The notes under the pieces were generated by a model. It was not told the origin of the DNA. It saw only the letters and a list, made by a program, of their open reading frames with translations, and did no database searches. From Volvox africanus (lineage: Eukaryota > Chlorophyta > Chlorophyceae > Chlamydomonadales > Volvocaceae), in NCBI GenBank assembly GCA_030268105.1, contig BSDZ01000089.1, positions 1,116,001 to 1,180,000 of the forward strand: 64,000 nucleotides of DNA, written 5' to 3'. Made by a program: the position numbers and the translations under genes. Of the stretch, positions 23,867-38,400 are shown piece by piece; within the stretch, counting starts at the first letter, position 1, and each line of letters starts with the position of its first letter.

Positions 23867-25194
23867 CTACACAACAAAACGAGCCCGTTCTTTATCATTC
23901 TTTCACCAGTTGAGGGCTTACTCAAATCTTGCATGAAAGTGCTCTTTCCCGGCGCCGAAGATAATGCGCGATGCTGTGACAACAAATTCAAGTGAAACTT
24001 CAGTAATGAAATGTAAGAAAACCCAAATGCGGGGGCGCCTTAACAAACCGTCCCTATGAGACAGGGGAGCCCAATGCTTCACGCAGGAAACCCATCCAAC
24101 CCTGCCTTGAAGTAGTGGAAATACTTTATTTGCACTTGTTCTTACCACTTCATCGCGTCAACGGGATGGCATCGCCCCTTATCGCTGGAAATTCATATTA
24201 TAGCGCTCCAGCCGGCTCACGACCACAGCAAGGACACAATAGTCTCCTTGCTTGCACTTGGTCTCAATGGATCATACGTGTACAAGTCCAGATGATTATT
24301 GCAAATTATCAAGAACGCACCATGGGGGTGCGGCCCCTTTGTAAGTAGATTAAATCCCTTGCTAATAGGTACAAGTAAACAGTTATTATATCTTTAAGCC
24401 AAGTAGGTAACTTGCTTGTATTGGTCGTCGTAGGACTGTCCTCGTAGGACTATGGTAGATACGGACGGAGTATCTTCACGACGTTGACATGAGGAATCGC
24501 ACAGAAATACGGTGATAAGTTGAGATTTATGGCCAGTGTAAACTCTACATGACCACACGCCGATCCCTTAGTCGATTCCGCGGGTCCCGTACATGCTTGT
24601 TCAGAGCCAGTTTTGTTATGATGGCAAGCTTTTGAAAGGGCAAGTCGCCTATAAAAAATAAACAGGTAATTTAAAACCATATTATTCAGAATTAGAAAGA
24701 GGATTACTTAGCTGCGTTCTGGATAGCTGGAGGTTTAAGACATGGCTATTGGCTAATTATACCTTCACTTCACAAAAGCTACAGTAGATCGCCTCTTGCA
24801 GCATATCATGTGGACTTATTACATGTAAGATAAGATGGCTCTTTATTCTCGGTCTTGCGGGCCCTCTGGCCAATTTAGCCCATAGGACAGAGGACAGACC
24901 TGTGTATGAGTACAGCTGACTATTTTTATGGCCAATATTTTTACACATATCCGTCCTGATGTTATATATACCAGCCACTGTTTGTACAGCTGTGGGAGCG
25001 GGTGGCGACCGGTCGCGAATTCGTTAGATGGACACGCAAATAAATGGGCCTCAGAAGACGTCGGAGGCGCTGTTGTTATGGTCTAAGCTGGCGGTGCTTG
25101 TTTGTTTGGAAGTGAACAAAATATGGCATCATCGGTAATTATAAGAGTGCTATAGAGGGACCCTTGGGTCAAAACATTTAGGGCTTGGGGTCGG

Positions 25195-25230
25195 TGACTT
25201 GGTTTTACCAATGATGACTTGGTTTTACCA
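25195..25230. repeat. Short direct duplication
   Basis: The 16-mer tgacttggttttacca occurs twice with a 20-bp period in AT-rich intergenic DNA. Confidence 0.8.
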
Positions 25231-26200
25231 CGACCGATCGGTACAGGCCTCTATACGTCTACCAAAACTACAACTGCATCTGACAAATGTTACAACCGGT
25301 TTAGTCGACTGGTGGTCGTCTCTAGTGCCAACATGTTTGTTTCCAAGGGTGGGTTCTTGACGGTTTCCTTTGGTAGCCATCGTCACACGTCAGTGCTTCC
25401 GTTGACGCAAGATGGCCTCATGTCGCACTTCCATCCACACCCCACCCACGACTTTTAATGCACACCGCTTATTATTTTCGCATGGAGTTTTCCCACCCCT
25501 TCCCATGTTGTACCGCTTCCAATGCCGTAGGCTGTGCAATCTATCTATCTCCGTTCTTCCTGTGCAGCTAATCCTAGGAAAGTTTGGGTAAAGATGGACG
25601 TGACAACACCCGGCATTGTGAAAGGTCAGGACTTAAACCCTCTCCTTCGATGAAAGGTGACTGAATTTGACAAAGGAGTGTAGGATTGGGCCATACCTGC
25701 GAATCCGGGATGCAGATTGCCGCGGTAATTACTCTCTACCTACTGTATTGCGTTACTCCATCTCCTTCCCATTACCATCTGGCATCACTGGTATTAAATT
25801 GGACTGTACTTGAGCTTCAAATTTAGTGCCCGAATTAAACGGATGTGGGGAAAGATAGGTTGCATGTTGTGGGGGCTCCGTCGTGCGGCTTGTTTGTCCA
25901 GAGGCTGCCACTATAAACCCTACTCGCAGCAAAATCGTAACACCCCTACAGGTGGGAGCTACTGAACCCCACCCCCACCTGCTCAGCGCCTGGTAGAGAC
26001 GCCTAAAACAAAGGGCTGGCCTGTGAGCCACGACCAATCGACGCACACAGCAACGCGGTTGTCCGCTGCGCATATTGAAAATGCACACAGTATCCCGATC
26101 AGTTTAACCGCGTCTGATGTCAAAGCAATTCCCGGTACATGATAACTGTGATCCAGCTGTGATGTGAATTCCTTGGCATGGAAAAACAGTGAAGTGGAGC

Positions 26201-29200
26201 ACCTATAAACAAACCACCAGTGGTTTCTTGCTGCTATAGAAACCAACTAAAAATCAACCACAAATGTGAGAAGCTGCGAACCCGCTGCAGGGGACACCCG
26301 ACATTTCAGGCGACCGACTCATGACAGGAGTTCAGATTCATTAAGAAACCCTATCACAAACGCATGGCTAGAGCAAAAGCCCTTGGTACTGGGCATAGGG
26401 TGAGCCTTTATGGCTCAATAAACCGCCAACCAAAACCGTGAGCCGAAGCAACTGGTCCCTGGGTCCATTACTGCCCATAATGTCAAATGAATACTCTGAC
26501 CCATTACACGCCGCCGCCCCCGCATGACACCATGCTGTAATCGAAATGCGCCCGCCTGCTCAGATTCCACACGCATCTTCATCTCAGAGACCAGAAGCAG
26601 GTGACTTAGGTAAGCCAAGCCGCATATCAGTCGCTGCATCGGGACCACACATGCATGCAAGGCACAGGCACAGGCAGCATGGATCAGAGTGTTGGGGATC
26701 AGAGACGTCCATGCATCTAAGCCATGCATGCCTCATAGTGTATAGATGCATGTCCCAGATTAAAACCTAAGTTCACTTGCGTGCAGACAACATGCAAAAT
26801 TCCTTGTACAGCAAACACCTCTACTATTTCACCCTCTCAATCAGCTTACAGAAAGGTTTGGCGCCCGCGAGGGGCTCTCCAAGAAAGCGCTCTGCAAGGG
26901 GCCACTCCACACCTCCACCGGTGGAGCTTGCGGATGCTGCCGGGTCTGGAACGTGGCCACCGGTTGTGCCATCGGAAAGGGCCCAAAGCCACACGGACAG
27001 GACCTCATTACCCTACACCGCCTACCGCGCTATTGGGCACACTCGGGATCAAGGGGCATCCTGCCCAACGTCCGCTGTACTGCGCGCATGCTTCTGTACA
27101 AGTGCGCGCCTTCACGCCACACCCAACATGCCTGCTCCGGGGAAGTTGACCCATTGAGGCCTGACGGCTATATGACTGGATGCATCTCGATCGGAGCGCT
27201 GCTCATCAGCAGTAACCTACGCAGGTGTGAGCGACTCCCGCACGCTTTGAGATTATTATATAGCAAGAGCATAGCACGCAGCGCACCAAACCTTGCCGAT
27301 GACTTCGGCACTTGAACGCGGAGTGCAACTCTTTCCTGTGCAACCTCGAATACAAAAACAGACACACACATCACACTCCGTGAAAACCTAGGCATGACAT
27401 AGCATGGGAAATTGCTCAGGGAGCCCGGGAGTACGTACATTAGCTGACAATTGCCTACAGGGCTGCACAAACCACCAAGAATCGGTGCAACCAGCACCCG
27501 ATCGCATTTCCTTCCAACGGCCAGAAGGAAAGCATCTCATGAATTAAACTTGAGTGAATATATAGGGCCTGGTATTTCCATCGTCGAATGGATCAGCGGC
27601 TTTCCATGCTGCCCCTGGTGCCGTCGTCTCACGGACCGCGACTGTGCCGTTGCTGGAGCTCACCGACCTACAGCTGAATTGAATTGAATGCAATTCACAA
27701 TATTGCGTATAACTGAAAAAAAATACACCACGGGCAACTTCGCATCTGAAGATGTCGTCTCCCTTGCACCATGAGCCTTATATGTCGTTTGTGAGGCGCG
27801 CTCTCACTTCCTACCCCTTTACAAGGCCCCATATGCCCCCGGTGATGCGCAACTGGAGCCATAGGCCCTGGCACACCTCCCGCAGCCCCATCCACCCAGG
27901 GGGCTTCCAAGTCGTCTCTTGACGCGCCAATTTCTTGCTTCCCTCCCCTTGCATGCACACCCTCCACACCCAGTATTAACTTCTCTATTACTTCAAACAT
28001 TCTGACGGCGCCTTGCGCATTCGTCTTAGGAACTTAATCGTCATCGTCATCGCTTGTGCCTGGGCGTCCACCACTTGTGAGCGCGTGAAAGCGACGGGCC
28101 AGCCATGTGTTTCAGCCACACACGGCAGGTGCCCACCTCATACACACCTCACCTCTCCCCCATCACACACACACACACACACGCCGCTGCCACCCGCTCG
28201 CCCCCGAGCAAGCAACGTTCAACCATTCATATACTTCACAAGCAACATTATACGATAATCGTCGTTCGCGAGCGGCACGACCGTCACCTCATAGCGACCC
28301 CCACATCATAACTATAGGTTTAATAAAAAGCTGCCAGGATAGCTTTGGAGGCCTTAACCACACCGCCATGTGTTGACCACGTTCGACCATGTACTGAAAT
28401 GCTGTGTACAACGCTGCTGCATTTTACGTTGCCATATTCCTGAAGACCCCCTACCCCGATACACACACTCACACGCGCCCGTCTCACTGTCAATCATAAC
28501 CCCTAACCTGAGTGTCCCAGCTCCTCACACGCGACCCCCCACATCGGAACCATGTTCTCTTGGGCGCATTTCTGCGTGCTTCGCTTAAATAGAAGGGAGC
28601 TGGCAAAACCGTGTCTGGACCGCAAGCCCAGCCATGCCCAATTAGCTATGCCTTCAGGGAAGCCCGCAGGCCTAATACGTCCAGTGCGCAGCATATAGAT
28701 CGTTTTGCCGTCCCCTCCTCCTCCAATAGTCAATCTTACTACTCACTATCACTCCGCTTCACCCCTCCACAAGCAAAAATTGCACCCTCACATTAGCAAT
28801 GGCCTTGAAATGCGACAACTAACGAATCAGTTCCGGCGCTTTCCGCAAGGTGAAACGCATCCAAGAGGGCATAACGTAAACGCGAATTTTAAACGCGAAA
28901 TGATTGCTCACTCACGCTGTTGCATGCCACTGTTGTTAAATGTACGACAATCTGTATCTCTCCGGGATCCTTTATCATTAGGACCCCTTTCCCCAAGGGA
29001 CGCGCGTGGCTCCTCTGCACTAGAAGCTTTTAAATCAGCAATTCACATCGTTAACATGGCTATTTGACGAACGGATTTCATGGGCAAGATCGTACTCAAT
29101 GAAATGAAGGGCTTCACGTGAAAGGTTTTCCATGCTGCAAACTCGGCCTCTTGGGTCAGCTCGCATGAACGGCATGTACAGAAAGAACCGCAAACCATTA

Positions 29201-29420
29201 GGTAAGAAAAGATGACCCCAATGGGCCCCATCCGGTCTCCTTTTGTCTGCCTCCTCCTATGGCGCTCGGTGGAGCCAACCCCATGCGTGACCGCCATCAC
29301 CCTCACCCTCACCCTCACCATCGCAGGCGGCCACAAAAACCACCCCTCCCTCCCCCACCTCGGCCTTGGTTGCCCAGCTTGGATTGCCAATCCAGTTTCC
29401 CTGCCCGGCCCCGCGAGGCC
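26201..29420 (-). other. A/C-skewed 3' flank of the GAF-TKL kinase
   Basis: No exon is supported. From about 26700 to 29420 the plus strand is A/C-rich, which mirrors the TG-rich 3' UTR pattern on the minus strand after the kinase stop at 29421. A minus-strand TGTAA (TTACA at 26846-26850) lies about 2.5 kb downstream of the stop. A CA microsatellite sits at 28163-28182. Confidence 0.35.
28163..28182. repeat. (CA)n microsatellite
   Basis: Ten CA units in the non-coding flank of the kinase gene. Confidence 0.85.
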
Positions 29421-32400
29421 CTACTCCAGTTCCTGCAGGAGTCCGTTCAGCAAGACGACCACATCTGAGGCACGAGGCCGTCGAAGAGGGTCCGTACTCC
29501 AACACGCGAACGCCAGATTCCTGCGGGGGAAGATCGGATCCGACGGACGGACGGACGAACGGACGGACGGACCGCCGCAACAGATGGGCCATTGCATAGG
29601 GAGGAAGAAGATTTCGGAGCAGCCCACATATCAGAAGCGGTCGGCGTAAAGTGTACACCTATATCTTGCTGCATTAGAGGCATGTGGGCAGAGGTGTACG
29701 GAAAGGTTATGATTATATGAGAGAGGGCTGCAAGAACTAGTACCGGCGACACTGAGGCGTCGATGCCAACAAAGAGCCCTGTGTTAAGGTGGGAAACTCT
29801 CTTCCCCCCAAACTTGCCTGTACGGAGCCGGTACGTCATCCGAAAAACTAGGCCGCGCGCCCCGGTACACGGCACGAGGTATCTTGTCCGGTTGCAGCCT
29901 AGGGTAGGGGCGCACTCCCGCAGAGAACATTTCCCACATAAGGATGCCTGGTGGAGAACGGCGGGAGGGAAGTCGACTAAACGAGGTATCATACCGTTGT
30001 AGATGCTGCTGTAAAACATGAAGGGTGAGGGGTGAGTAGTTATCAGCTGTCAGGATTTACAAAGGCTACACTGTATTTAGTGCTGCCTCAACAGCAGCCA
30101 TAATCAAAGAAGACCACTCGATGCTCCCAAGCTATAAGAAAGGGCATCTCGGTCAAACAAAACGCGGTGGTGCTGTTGGCCGCTGCAGGCATGGCAATGG
30201 GCCCCAAACCGAGACAGGCAACAGCAAACCGAGACAGGCCAAAGACGGCCGTGAAACCGCTAACCTCGTGTGGTTTAAGTCACGAGTCTCTGTTCACCAC
30301 AGACCACTCGTCATGTTGGCTCACCGAATGCATAAATGTCGACGGATGCGTCAATCTTCGCCTCTGCGTACGGCATTACGATCAATATAGGCGAAAATGA
30401 GCGGCTCATGTCACTCTACTTCTCATGTGTTATGCGGATGAATGGAAGTTGATGAAAGGTAATCATCCCGACGAGAGCCTCAAGTGCAGTGTGCATTTAC
30501 GCCCGCATCCAGAGCTCAGCTCAGCTGAGCTGCCGTACGTCGTATACTATACTTTCAGCTCCCCTACACCCTCATACATGGAGTAGTTATCTCACGGGTC
30601 AGGTAGTATATGAGAAATATACTGCCAAGAGTGAGACAGGGTATGGCTCTGCTGCTGGACGAGCGAGCGAAGAGTGAGTGAGGGCCGAGTATATAGTTGC
30701 CCACAGTCGCTGAAGCAGAGGATTACCGCATAGCACTAAACAAAGCACGATACCACACACCCCGAGCCCCGATGACGGCTTTGCAAAGGAGCCCGTCCGT
30801 AATAACCCTTGCCGCAACGCGGGAATGCTGCAAAAGTTTCCGGCGGGAGCTTTTGCCGCTCTGTGCCTTGAGGTGCCCCTTAGCGTTCAGTTTGCGGCTG
30901 CGCGCGGCTGCATCGCCCACCATCATTAGAGTCCGCATCGGGTCAAAGAGACTTCGTGGCAGCTTGGGGCGCGACAGCCAGAAGTAAGTTTCTGAGTTCG
31001 TCGGGTCCGATGCTTTCCCTCACGACCCCCACCCCACCCTCAGCCTCCACATCCTTACCTGTGTTCTAAATCAAATCCCATATCCCCAAACGTATTAACC
31101 CCACAGACAAACAGAAAGACAGACAGAAAATAGACAGACAGACAGACAGACAGAAAATAGACAGACCCACTTGCGAGCAGCGCCTCTGGAGCCATATGCG
31201 TCACCCTGAGGTCAACAAAAAAGGAAGAAGGTCACGAAAAGACGCAGCGCTGCAAAGTGTGGTAACAACATATTGAGGTAAGACAGATGCATGGGTTCAG
31301 GAGGAGGACTGGCAGCCAGATTCAATCAGGAAGGTGGGAAGGTTGGCGATGATTGTCGACTCTGTATTCGTGACTCTGACAATGGCTCAAAAGACGAGCA
31401 AAAGTATGCAGTAGGTAAGTCTGAGATAGGACTTAGCCAAAAATCGCCGAGACAGCTAGTTTTCAACTGCTTGCTTCCCGGGAGGTCTTAACTGGCCTGG
31501 CTCATCTATGTTGAGAGCGCGCGGTGGTAATAGTGGTGATGGTAGCATCGCTGGTTACACGGCTTCTGGAGCCGGAAAGTGACCCGGGGGTCTCCTGAAA
31601 CATTATGTGTTGGGTTTGTCACGGTGTTGAGCTTGTCTTTGGCCTCAGCAGCCCCTGGAGAGGCTGGCCCCCCTCGAGGTCCCGTCATGTGCGTCCGAGT
31701 CCTTAGCCTACTCACGTTCCACAGGCCTGGTCCGCTATGGCGTACCGGCAGCCATCCTTCGTAGTCTGTGGTGCGTTATGGTGCGATGTGGGGACCCGGG
31801 GAGGAAACGTAAAAATCGGGGAGGACCGAGCAGACAACCAAGAAATTGCTTGGGAGCGGGGCGGGGGGTGAGATCTGGCGGCGTCACCATGCCCCTCAAA
31901 CAATAACCATTCAGCAAGGCCACTGGGGGAGAGCTAAGTGCCAACCAGTAAACAGCGCCAGCGTCAGTCCCCATGACGCAGCGTCTTCGAACACCCGAAG
32001 CGGCATACCCCCCTACCAACCTCGCCCAGGTGAAGGACAAATCCAAAGTCCGCCAGCTTTACAGTAAAGCCGCGTGGGTCTCGTGGGTTGGATTTGAGCA
32101 GCAGGTTGGCGGGCTTGATGTCTGAGAAAAGGGCACGAAGGGAAAGCAGAGAAAGAGGAAGGGACAGAGGGAGGGACGGAGGGAGGGAGGGACGGCGAGA
32201 CGAGAATAACAGTGATAAGGTGTAAGAACGGAGGGAGGGAAAAAAGGAGACTTAGAGCGGAAGCGCACGCGCGAACAGATGTCGAAGGCTTCGTTGATGA
32301 CGCGTCGAGATCCCTGGGGAGTCGCTGCGGCGCCCTGCGTAGAGCCATACCCTGGCCTCCCTTCTTTCTCAGCACTACCTTGCTGCCCCTTGCCTTGCCC

Positions 32401-35400
32401 GCAGTAACTGCCACTACCACTGCCTGAGACGCCGACGTTTCTGAACCTATGCAGCAGCCAATGATATGTAATCAGTGCCGCAAAGTAGCTCGCCACGCTC
32501 TCGCTGGCCAATATATGCAAGCACTCCGCCGCCCGCTCACATGGCTCTCCCTCACTCACCTCTGTGCACCAGGTGCATCGAATGCAGATGTCTCAGCCCC
32601 AGAGCCACATCCAGCAGGGTCATGTATACGCCCTGGGCGGGCAGCGTTTTAGATAAGGGTGGAAAAGGGAAGGGGATGCGATTGCCCGGGAGGGCGGGGA
32701 CGGGAAGCAACGACATGCATTGACCAATGGGAATTCCAAGCAGCCGACCAGAGGCATAAACGCGGAGGGCTGCACGCGCGGAGGCACAAGGCATGTCAAG
32801 AGCGAAATGCTGGAGGACGGGCTGGGTGACCCGGTACCTTGCTGCTTGGTGCACCGCAGTCCGCGCTTGCAGCTTTTGAACCCCTGCTACACTCAATCCC
32901 GCTCTCTTCCCACTCCGACGCCCTTGCTGTTTCAATTCGGTTACCTAGGGACATCAGTGCCTGGGGGCCCGGGCGGATTCGCAGGCCCTCCGAACCGTTG
33001 CCTTTCATTACTACCCTTTTTAAGCCGCTTCCCAGGCAGCACCACAGCTGCGGTTTGCCCGTAAGCACCACTCTCACTCCCAGCCCGGGCTGACCACCCA
33101 GGCACCTTCATGTCTATAACCAAATGGTGCCTCAGCGGAATAGCGCCGTCCGCGTCGCGCTCCCGCTCCCTGTAAGTAGTCCTGGGGAAGCTGCGGGCTG
33201 CCAGCGCGCTGCCAAGAGAGCCGCAATCACACAGCTCAAAGGCGGCCGCTACACAAGGCACATGGCGACGCTCTGGATTGAGCGCAGAGGGGACAGAGAG
33301 GTTGTTGAGTCAGAGGGAGGTAGGGATTCGAAGGGCAGGTACCGACTTAGGACGTTTGCAGAAGTTGGATTACGGATGAGGTGGGAGGCCTTTTAAATCA
33401 GCCCATGTCCAAGGGCAGGAAACATAGGGAGCACTGTGGCGCAGGCCGGGCTTTGGCCACAAAGTGCCATAGCGCGACATCGTCCACCCAAGCCAACGTC
33501 CCGCACCACGACCAATTAAAAATGCCGTCTCGGCATAACACCACAATAGCGTAATGCCATGAGAGTGGCCTGGCAACCGCAACTTGGTGATTCGCCCTTC
33601 CCACCATCCCCTCCCCGGCAGCTTCTCCCAGCCTTCGTCATTTTTCAGTATGCCATAATACACTGCCTCTCTGTGGCGTTCCTTGGACTGTTTCCGGCCT
33701 CCCCCCTTCCCCACTGCACCCAGGTACACACCTTCCGGGCGAAACAATTGTGTCAACAACCTTACCGATTACCGTACCTATGACCGTACAGGTACCGTTT
33801 CATAAGTTTTATCACCAAACAGCCGCAGCAGCAACCCGCGAACCCACTTACCCTTAGAGTTGTTTCTATTGTCCTCGGGACCGGGGCTGTTCAGCGTTGC
33901 GGGGTAGAGGCGGTAGGTGCTGCCGGGGCAGCCGGGCGATCCCCGCTTGGAGACCATCACCACATCGTTGTAGGTGGCGTAAATCTGGAGGCGAGGACAA
34001 GGGCATGGCTTCAAGTGCATTGGCATCTTTATCTCTACTGAAGGATACGCGGCATGTCGCCGATGGACCATCAGACGGACGTTCGGGAGCGCTACAGATT
34101 CGTGGTACCAGACAGATCCCCTAAAGTCGCAGGCGACGTATCGGGCACGGAGGGAGAGGGAGAGGGAGAGGGAGAGGGACCCGGACAGCAGGACCGGGGG
34201 GGCCCTTCGATGCCGTACACGCGCCAAGTAGCCAGCCCAGTGGCCCCCCAACGGCGTCATGCGATTCGCGACTCCGGGACCCCTGGGCCCCTCTCCCTTT
34301 CCTCTGCTTGTCCCGCCGCGCGTGTCCAACCTTCTCCTGCCTACCTGTACGATATTAGGATGCGAAACTCTGCAGGGCAGGAACGGGAGCGACCAGGGAG
34401 GCGCGTGAAAGGGGGGAAGGCAGGATAGGAGGACAAGGACTTTGGGATAACACGGCGCCGTGGCGCCTGGCCAGCAGCAAGGAGAGGTTTGCGGCAGGCG
34501 GTTGATAGCAAGTGGGCGCCTCCACTCGGTTCTTAGGGTTCCACCCGGGAGGCCGGTGGGGGGCAGTGGGGGCAGTGCTGGACACGTGCCGCTGGAGAAA
34601 CCGTGTAAAACCACTTAATGCTCATCCAGCATACACACAGTGCAGCAATGGATGCCAATGGATGCCCCATCCCCACCTGCTTTGCACCGCCAATTCAGTG
34701 GCATTCCGCAGCATCTCCCGGCGGGCATTGAGGCACAGGTTATCAGTTGCCCCTGGGGGATTCCCTTCAGGCCCTCCGCCTGCGGCAGCCGACCCATTCG
34801 ACTGCGCAGTTGCTGCGGCATCGTTTGGCGGATCCACCTTGGGCAGCTCCATCAACTGCGCGGAAGCACAGAGACCAGGAGGGACGTGGCAAGACAGAGG
34901 AACTTTAATAAGTCGCCCTTGGGTTTTTATCCGGAAAGCATCATCCAGAAATCCTCAACGGGTAAGGCCGAATCATCCATCCATTTCGGTACTGAGAGCT
35001 CGCGGAATTTCATGTGTAGCCGCTTCGCAAGCAGAGCCTTTCTGCCGGAAGTGCCCGACGGTGGAATGCAAATCTGTGGGACTTCGACAGAACCGCTATA
35101 GATAGTGAGCAGTAAATCGCCCCCCATCACACACGCCCTCGCCCCTGTGCCCCTGTGCCCCTGTGCCCCTGTGCCCCTGTGCCCTCCTCCCCCCTCCCTC
35201 CTCCCTCCTCCCTCCAGGAGACACCACAGGGGCTCCAATCGCAGTAAGCCGCCATAATTGGCGATTAATGCTTACTAGGAGCCATGCGCGATGATATGAC
35301 GTCCTGAATTATGCTAGCTTCAGTCTCAGCTACAGGGCCAGCGGTAGCCACGTTCCCGAGCGCGCGACTGAAAAAGCGCCCCGCGGCGTAAACCCTCGAA

Positions 35401-38400
35401 GAACCAGTGAAAAGCCCAACACCAAGTGGCCGCCGTGGCAGGAGTACACCCTTCCTGTGCGACCTGCACATCGACTTCATTCACCAACCTCTCACAATCA
35501 AACTGCTCCTGCCCGCCATTAGGAAGTTGGCGTTTTCGGATCCAGCTGTCAGCAGCCAGCCCGCATCAGCCTTGCGTGACGTCCAACTAAGAATGCGCCC
35601 TTCGCGCTTTCAGCACGAAGATTGCAAATGGCTGTCGAGAGCACAGCGTACCTTCACTGCGACATCCAGTGTACCCAGTTTGCCCTTAAAAACGGTGCCA
35701 CCGCCGCCCTGACCCAACACATCTCCGAGCTCCAACGCGTCCAGATCGTCCATTGGAGAAGAGCTGCGGCCCGGTAACGGCGGGGCGGGGCCGGCCTTTT
35801 AGGGGCGGGGCCGGGAGGCAGGGCCGGGCGGTACCGCTACCGGTGGCAGAGCCGGGCTATGTAAGATGGCGGCATTGGAGAGGCAGGCACCCGCGAAAAC
35901 GCGCGAGAACGCAAAAAGGGTTCTTGCGTTTCCAACCAATCCACAAAGTGCGCGAATTCCTGTTTTCATGCCTTGTTTAGCTAGAAAGAAAAGTGGCCTG
36001 CCGGCTCTCTCTCGCCTCATTATATTGCTTCTTTCATGACTCGCACACATTTATGCAGATCCGCGCGCGCGTGTGTGTACGTGTATGTGTATGTGGCAAA
36101 CATTATCAACAATGTACTTCTTCTCGCGTTATGGTTTTGTAATTACGATGCCTCGCCGCGTCCCATCCCCATCCAGCCGTTCACGTGCGTGATCCGTCAG
36201 GCTTCCTGCAAGCTCCGAAACCCTCCCACACGCCAGATTTACTAAAATACAGTGTTACTTGATAACTCGTTGCCACATACCAGCCCGGTCATACCTGGCG
36301 CCGCCAGCGGCGGGATCGGTGTTGATGGTTGCGTGTATGCTGCTGACAAGCAGATCCAGCTGCTGCCTCGCCGTCGCCGCGTTGTCCACACCTGACACCG
36401 TGATGATTGATGCTGCGATGCCGTTGCCCACGCCGCCCAAGTTTTCAAGCCCCGCAAAGCTGCGGAAGGAGCCCGTGTGCAGGGCCGCGGCCTGGTAGGA
36501 GACCCCCAGAAGGTCATTGGGATTGGACTGCAGCAGCTGGCTCAGGTTAAGCGGCTCCACACACTCGCCACCGCCTGCGGTGGCAGCAGTGCCAGTAGTT
36601 CCTCCACCATTGCCGCCAGCGGCGGGGACCAGCGGTCCATAGCTCGATCCCGTGAGGGTGCGCTTTTCTAAATTCCCATAAGTGGTGGGTGGAGACAGTG
36701 GCGATGAGGGGTTTTGCGCAAAACGGGCAGCCGAGGCAGTGGCGCCCGCAGCAGTTATACTCCTCCGGACGAAGCTGGAAGACGCGAGGGCACGGTCCTG
36801 GGCCGATCTGCGAATGGCGCCCACAGAGCCGCCTGCGCAGATCATTCGGAGGACAAATCAGGAAAAGGGGAGGAGGAAGGGAATGGAAGGGGGAAGGGGA
36901 GAGTGAGATGAATAAACGGACGAATAAACGAGACATAAAACCGCTGTAGACGCTGCTGCAAAGCATGACAAACCACGACGGTGGAGTTGAGGGGGGAGTA
37001 GTCAGCAACAATAGCTGTGGAGTAATTACTGGTTGCAGTCGACGCAATGAGTAACATTTCAGCGGTGGCCGTGGTGGTGTAGCCGACGGGTACTTGAGGA
37101 GGCGGTGATAGTAATCAGGAAAAGGGAAGTTAAATCCCAACCCGGAGCACGTGATCGACAGGGCCATGGGCGGATCAAGCTGCAGAACACGTATATCAGT
37201 AACGAGCGTTCACGTCTGGGCCGCCGCGTGTCTAATGGACGCCCCCTTCCTCCTCTTCTACTCCTCCTCTTCTACTCCTCCTCGTTTTCCTCGCGCACTC
37301 ACGTCTCGATGGAATGTCCTGCGCCGTTGGCCCTTGCTGACCCCCGCCGATCTGGGCCTGCTGCGCCTGCAGCGCCAGCAACACCTCCATGTCGGCAGTT
37401 AAGAGTTCGCCGCTGAGAAGCTCCGGCGGCGTGGTTCCCACCGTGGCGGCGGTCTCACCGCCCCCAGCGGCCACCACCAGATCACTCCCGGTGACGGTGG
37501 ACATATAGGCACCGCTGAATGCCGGAGGCGCGTGCAGGCCACAGAAACTCGCACTGTGAGATGGTAGCGGCGGCGACAGCGCGGCATCACGGTCAACTTG
37601 TGCGCTATGTAAAAGTGGTCACGCACGTGCCGCTGTGGTGATGCAGATGATTGACTGACCTCAGCACTGCAGCCAGCAACGCGATCACGCCACCCGGCCG
37701 GACTGAACATCGTGACGCAATGTGCTAGACGTGCCCGACTCAATGCTCCCGAATGAAGCCCCCGAGTCGTGGAAAGCCTCACCTCGCACCCACCTGCGTA
37801 TCACCGCATATGAGCCTGGGTTTGCGTTGCATAGGGTTTCGTACTCGGGACTGATGACGGCGTCTTTCAGCCTGATACGGGTGATAGGAGTCAGGCCCTG
37901 CAGGAGGGCAACGAATGATATTGGGCAGGGATTTGAGCCATGAAACGGACCAATGCAACCAACGCGCGAATTGCTTGCCAGAGAGCATGACTACAAAACG
38001 TAACTACACATGCAGGATTCCGACAAAAAGATCCGACAGCTCCATGCGATCGTAAGCCGACTTCGGGACGTCGGTGGAAGGGCGGCGGACCTCGTGGTGG
38101 ATTCTCTGAATATATCGGCCAACCTATGGACGCTGCGGCAGCTGCAGCCAGCACGATCCACGGTCATGCATTCGCCAACCCAACTGGGCAGCGGTCCAAG
38201 CCGCCTACCTTGTCCAACAACTCCTGGCAGCTGGCCCGCACCGCGTCCAGCAACGGCGCCGGTAGGCGTTTTGGAAAGCAGAGATACAGCCCCAGCGCTG
38301 CACCGCCTTCACCCAGAGACATCGCCAGCAGCACCAGCGACTGCGGGATGCCGCCCACTGCCACGGCGCCCCCAGCTGCAGCTCCCGAAGCCACAGCACC

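Larger units (their letters stand above)
22616..26200. other. Upstream/intergenic region, largely AT-rich
   Basis: Apart from one candidate exon at 23702-23866, I see no coding signal. Composition is AT-rich from about 23900 to 26200. It contains a GT microsatellite and a 20-bp-period direct duplication. It should hold the missing 5' exons and promoter of the minus-strand kinase. Confidence 0.4.

Noticed and set aside
28100..28260. Short-period repeats considered as a CRISPR array
   Set aside because: These are dinucleotide microsatellites without unique spacers, in a eukaryotic nuclear region.
29447..30019. 190-codon minus-strand frame
   Set aside because: It overlaps the last two kinase exons in a different frame; the kinase motifs ILMWEM and CWSTDPLRRP lie in the other frame.
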